From positions 1 through 7,809 of the forward strand of contig JAICHT010000165.1 of assembly GCA_025924755.1 (NCBI GenBank): a DNA stretch of 7,809 nucleotides, given 5' to 3'. Of this stretch, positions 4,237-7,809 are shown piece after piece. Both the position numbers and the translations under genes were made by a program. How positions within the stretch are numbered: position 1 is the first letter of the stretch; each line of letters begins with the position of its first letter. The DNA is from Chitinophagaceae bacterium. Its GTDB lineage: Bacteria; Bacteroidota; Bacteroidia; Chitinophagales; Chitinophagaceae. The notes beneath the pieces are model-generated. The model was not told the DNA's origin. It ran no database searches and was given only the letters and a program-made list of their open reading frames with translations.

Positions 4237-6777
4237 TTATCGTTGCCAAAGAATACAGGCAAATTCTAAAGGAAAAGAAACATTTTTATTTTGAGGCAAG
4301 AGGCGGGGTGTATAATCTGCCGAAGGCCTATCAGCAGGTATGATAATATTGAAAATTGCCGCGCAGGTATCAGGAGGTGATTGCTCCAAAAACTTCATCT
4401 CGTATTTTTCAGGCTCCCCACCTTTCAATCCATTTGCATATAATTCTACTCTTATTTCATCCGGGTGAAAACCATTTAGATAAACCTGAATACTAAAACA
4501 ATGTTGATTATTACCGGACGCCACTGTCATATCACCAAATCGTATCTTACTCCATTTCTTTTCAAAATTTTGCTTCCAGTTTACAAACTGTATAGCTAAT
4601 TCGCTTTTGTTTGCAGCCCGGTTAAGGTAGGCATTGGCTGCCGGCAAATAATAAGATTCTGTATATTCCCGAACTGAACGGTTGGCAGAAAAGCGGGGTG
4701 TGAGCCGGGCCATACTCTCTCTCATACGGTTCACCCAGGCTACCGGAATGCCTTTTTCATCACAAGAATAAAATTCAGGAATAATTTCCTGTTCCAATAA
4801 GTTATAAAGTTGTTCTGCATCGCTGGCATCCCGGTTGTTATCCTTGTTATGATTCTCCTGGTTACCCAAGGCCCAGCCAATATCTGGAGCGTAGGCTTCA
4901 TCCCACCAGCCATCGAGTACTGATACATTAATGCCGCCGTTGACCAAAACCTTCATACCGCTGGTGCCACAGGCTTCCCAGGGCCGGAGGGGTGTATTAA
5001 TCCAGACATCTACACCCTGAACCATATGCTCGGTCAATATCATATCATAATCGCTCAGGAAGATCACATGATTAGTAAGCTCCCATTGATTAATTAATTG
5101 TATCCATTCTTTTACCATAGCCTGTCCAGCATCATCTCCCGGAGGAGCTTTTCCGGCAAGAATAAGTTGGACCGGTCTTTTGGCATCCGTCAATATGCGA
5201 TGCAACCGTTCCGGATTATGTAACAACAGGTTGGGCCTTTTATAAGCTACAAATCGTCGGGCAAAGCCCAGGGTCAGCACTTTTGGATCAAACAAATGTT
5301 TTGCTTCTTCTATAGTTTTTAATGGCATACCACTCATAGCCAGTTGCCGGGAGTAACGCTTACGGATATACGCAATAAAGGTTTCCTGAGTAGCCAGGCG
5401 CAACTGCCATAATTTTTCATTTGATATCAATCGGATATGCTGCTCCATGTTTTCCAAAGTACCCAGCCAACGGTCTTTTCCACAAGCTTCTGTCCAAAGC
5501 TTATCCGCTTCCGGCGAATCCCAGGTAGGCATATGAACCCCATTAGTTACATGGCTAACCGGTATTTCTTCTAAAGGCCACTTAGGGAAAAGGGAGCTAA
5601 AAAGCTGCCGGCTGACGCTGCCATGCAATTTGCTTACACCGTTGATATGTCCACTTCCCCTGATAGCCAGGTAAGAAGTATTGAAGCCTTCCATTGCATC
5701 ATCCGCATTCTGCCTGCCCAAAGCAAGTAAATCGTGCAGTGAAATGCGAAGCCTATCCTTTGCATACTTCTCTAAATATTGTTTGATGATATCCGGTGCA
5801 AAACAATCAAAACCTACTCCTACTGCCGTATGGGTAGTAAAAATATTTCCACCGCGGATAACTTGTAATGCCACTTCAAATGACTGGTCGTTTTCTTCCA
5901 TAAAATCTGCTGCTCTTTCTAAAACTACAAAGGCTGAGTGGCCCTCATTTAAATGGCAGACTTCTGGCTTAAGACCTAATGCTTTTAACAACTTCCAGCC
6001 ACCAATTCCTAACACTAATTCCTGCAACAAACGCAGTTCAGCCCCAGCGCCATATAACTCACTGGTGATTCCTCTATGTACAGGAAAGTTTGCCATATCG
6101 TTACTATCCAGCAGCAATAGTGTAACCCGGCCAACCTGAACTTTCCAGCTACGCAGCCATACCGAATAACCAGGTAATTTTATTTCTATACGCAGCCATT
6201 CTCCATTGGGAAAACGCAAGGGTGTAACGGGCAACTGACCCGGGTCATTATATGGAAAGAAGTTCTGCTGAGAACCATCCCGGTTAATAACCTGCCGCGA
6301 ATATCCTTGCTGGTAAAGCAACCCAATTCCTATTATCGGAATGCCTAAATCACTTGCAGATTTAAGATGATCACCGGCCACATTTCCTAAGCCACCTGAA
6401 TAAATGGGCAAGGCATCACTCAACATAAACTCCATACTAAAAAAAGCAACATTGGTGAGAGGTGTATTTGGATAAGCTTTCTGAAACCATGCAGGCGAAA
6501 GAGCAGCCTGTCGCTTATCCTGGATAAATTCGTCAATACTTTGCCTTACGGACTCGTCTTCCAGTACTCCCATTATTTTATCCTGGGAAACGGTTTGTAA
6601 AATCACTAACGGGTTATGGGTAAGCTCCCATAATAATGGGTCTAACTTCTTCCAGATTTCATCCGTAGCATGGCTCCATGACCAGTGCATATCATGCGCT
6701 ATTTCGTGTAATGCCTCAATGAAATCAATATTTTTTTGAGAAGAATAATCATCCATAGATTGATTTTTTACCAACAT
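4237..6777 (-). CDS. glgP: Alpha-glucan (glycogen/maltodextrin) phosphorylase, GT35
   Basis: About 846 residues, the usual length for the bacterial long-form alpha-glucan phosphorylases (TIGR02094 type). It cleaves terminal alpha-1,4-glucosyl units of glycogen or maltodextrin with phosphate to release glucose-1-phosphate in the cytoplasm, using pyridoxal phosphate. An N-terminal DUF3417-type segment contains MHWSW and LWELTHNPL (residues about 30-57 from this start). The substrate-site region PIYSGGLGNVAGDHLK is at 124-139, HLNEGHSAF at 275-283, TTHTAVGVGFDCF at 314-326 and RRFVAYKRPN at 507-516. EACGTSGMK at 601-609 supplies Lys609 as the expected PLP lysine, followed by LDGWWDEAY. The C-terminal beta-rich tail ending FACILWQR is normal for the family. 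The start is uncertain: the frame is open to 6858, with further ATGs at 6840, 6810, 6777 and 6756. I chose 6777, which has a purine-rich AAAAGA immediately before it and avoids overlap with the ATPase. 6840 would overlap the ATPase end by 23 bases, and 6756 also fits the family. It is probably in one operon with the ATPase. Confidence 0.93.
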   Translation of the reverse strand: MLVKNQSMDDYSSQKNIDFIEALHEIAHDMHWSWSHATDEIWKKLDPLLWELTHNPLVILQTVSQDKIMGVLEDESVRQSIDEFIQDKRQAALSPAWFQKAYPNTPLTNVAFFSMEFMLSDALPIYSGGLGNVAGDHLKSASDLGIPIIGIGLLYQQGYSRQVINRDGSQQNFFPYNDPGQLPVTPLRFPNGEWLRIEIKLPGYSVWLRSWKVQVGRVTLLLLDSNDMANFPVHRGITSELYGAGAELRLLQELVLGIGGWKLLKALGLKPEVCHLNEGHSAFVVLERAADFMEENDQSFEVALQVIRGGNIFTTHTAVGVGFDCFAPDIIKQYLEKYAKDRLRISLHDLLALGRQNADDAMEGFNTSYLAIRGSGHINGVSKLHGSVSRQLFSSLFPKWPLEEIPVSHVTNGVHMPTWDSPEADKLWTEACGKDRWLGTLENMEQHIRLISNEKLWQLRLATQETFIAYIRKRYSRQLAMSGMPLKTIEEAKHLFDPKVLTLGFARRFVAYKRPNLLLHNPERLHRILTDAKRPVQLILAGKAPPGDDAGQAMVKEWIQLINQWELTNHVIFLSDYDMILTEHMVQGVDVWINTPLRPWEACGTSGMKVLVNGGINVSVLDGWWDEAYAPDIGWALGNQENHNKDNNRDASDAEQLYNLLEQEIIPEFYSCDEKGIPVAWVNRMRESMARLTPRFSANRSVREYTESYYLPAANAYLNRAANKSELAIQFVNWKQNFEKKWSKIRFGDMTVASGNNQHCFSIQVYLNGFHPDEIRVELYANGLKGGEPEKYEMKFLEQSPPDTCAAIFNIIIPADRPSADYTPRLLPQNKNVSFPLEFACILWQR

Positions 6778-6817
6778 TCTTTTAGTCGTCTTACATTGAT
6801 ATACCAGCATTGAAATA

Positions 6818-7809
6818 TTACTTGTGACGTGCTTTTTCATTCCACCTGAAAAATACAATTTTCAGCAAGTCGGCAGTAATTGTATAAATCACCAGAATAA
6901 GTGCAATAGCAATGATTTGTTGCATATGTGCAATAGAGAACCCTAATAAAATAGCAAAGGGAGAAAGGGGCAAATACACAGTAATTCCTATAGCAATCAA
7001 TCCCGTAGCCAATAACAGTTTTCCGGGCTTGCTGTAAATGATGGATTTATGCGTTCGAATAACAAAAAGAATTAGTATTTCTGTAATAGCCGATTCTAAA
7101 AACCACCCGGTTTGAAAAGGCGAACCTGACAAATGGAAGTAATTATACAACAGGTAAAAAGTTGCAAAATCAAACAAAGAACTATGCAAGCCAAATACTA
7201 CCATAAAATCACGGATCATCTTCATGTCCCACTTCCTGGGTTTAACTAATTGGTTTTCTTCTACATTATCAGATGCTATCGTTAAAAAAGGAAAATCGGT
7301 TATCAGGTTCGTTAATAGAATTTGCTTAGGCAGCATCGGCAAAAAAGGTAGCAGCAGCGATGCTCCTGCCATACTAAACATATTACCAAAAGTGGCTCCT
7401 GTGGTAATAAAAATATATTTCATGGAATTAGCAAATGATTTGCGACCCTCAACGATACCGTCTGCTAATACTGACAGGTCTTTATCCATCAATACAAAAT
7501 CTGCAGCTTCCTTGGCTACATCTGCTGCGTTGCTTGTAGAGATGCCTATATCTGCCGCATTGATAGCAGCCACATCATTGATGCCATCGCCAATGTAAGC
7601 AACCGCCACCTTACTTTTTTGCAACGCTTTTACCACCCGTTCTTTTTGGTGGGGTTCTATCTCGGCAAAAATATTGGTCTTTAAAGCCCGTACAATCAAT
7701 GCTTCTGGAGATAAATCGTTCAATTCATCTCCTGTTATAATCAAAGGTTTTTTAAAACCAATCTTTTGAGCTACATGAGCAGCAGCAAAGCGATTATCGC
7801 CGGTAATAA
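6818..7809 (-). CDS. MgtA-like cation-transporting P-type ATPase, C-terminal part (5' end outside window)
   Basis: At least 329 residues are visible, and the frame continues past the window edge. Reading back from 7809 gives ITGDNRFAAAHVAQKIG, so the TTG at 7744 is not a true start. The visible part contains the TGDN of the P domain at its beginning, PHQKERVV, and the hinge GDGIND (visible residues 73-78) followed by AADIGIS and AKEAADFVLMDKDL. Then come the membrane segments: TTGATFGNMFSMAGASLLLPFLPM, the M6-like NLITDFPFLTIASDN, KPRKWDMKMIRDFM, FDFATFYLLYNYF, TGWFLESAITEILI and two more before the C-terminus. The order KPRKWD, SS-FDF-TF and FQ-GWF-E matches Mg2+ ATPases of the MgtA/P3B group, and the family is often annotated as magnesium-transporting. 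The substrate is not proven, and the phosphorylated Asp (DKTGT) lies outside the window. The phosphorylase gene follows about 40 bases after the stop. Confidence 0.9.
   Translation of the reverse strand, partial: ITGDNRFAAAHVAQKIGFKKPLIITGDELNDLSPEALIVRALKTNIFAEIEPHQKERVVKALQKSKVAVAYIGDGINDVAAINAADIGISTSNAADVAKEAADFVLMDKDLSVLADGIVEGRKSFANSMKYIFITTGATFGNMFSMAGASLLLPFLPMLPKQILLTNLITDFPFLTIASDNVEENQLVKPRKWDMKMIRDFMVVFGLHSSLFDFATFYLLYNYFHLSGSPFQTGWFLESAITEILILFVIRTHKSIIYSKPGKLLLATGLIAIGITVYLPLSPFAILLGFSIAHMQQIIAIALILVIYTITADLLKIVFFRWNEKARHK

Noticed and set aside
7742..7744. TTG at 7744 as the start of a 308-residue ATPase-like protein.
   Set aside because: The frame continues upstream with the conserved P-type ATPase sequence ITGDN and no stop to the window edge, so the gene is simply cut by the window.

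Overview
The window is A+T-rich bacterial chromosome. It most likely comes from a Bacteroidota member, perhaps of the Chitinophagaceae type. This inference rests on A-rich sequence rather than strong Shine-Dalgarno sites before the starts, repeated ATGAAAAAG start words, and the kind of proteins encoded. No taxonomic marker gene is present. Every credible gene lies on the minus strand, so transcription runs from high to low coordinates. There are no RNA genes, insertion sequences, CRISPR arrays or phage genes that I can support.

In transcription order: (1) 7809-6818 is the C-terminal part of an MgtA-like (P3B-type) cation P-type ATPase that enters from outside the window. (2) 6777-4237 is an alpha-glucan phosphorylase of the GT35 family (bacterial long form with an N-terminal DUF3417-type segment), probably co-transcribed with the ATPase. 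(3) A 168-base gap carries a putative promoter motif for (4) 4068-3247, a double-domain universal stress protein (USP). (5) A 434-base non-coding region (2813-3246) contains phased TTGATT repeats, a perfect 12-base palindrome and a long inverted repeat. (6) A tight three-gene operon follows: a secreted monoheme cytochrome c (2812-2396), an outer-membrane beta-barrel porin (2391-1288) and a very small lipid-anchored monoheme cytochrome c (1270-998). (7) A second double-domain USP (875-60), paralogous to the first, is preceded by blocks of sequence shared with the first USP's upstream region.

Taken together, the genes look like an energy-limitation or low-oxygen response block. The phosphorylase releases glucose-1-phosphate from stored glucan, the ATPase handles cations, the USPs are stress regulators or ATP-state sensors, and the cytochrome-porin-cytochrome operon could move electrons or small redox substrates across the outer envelope. 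The gene identities are well supported by sequence motifs. The joint physiological role and the electron-conduit idea are inference. The most novel-looking parts are the split cytochrome/porin/lipocytochrome operon and the shared upstream motif of the two USP genes.
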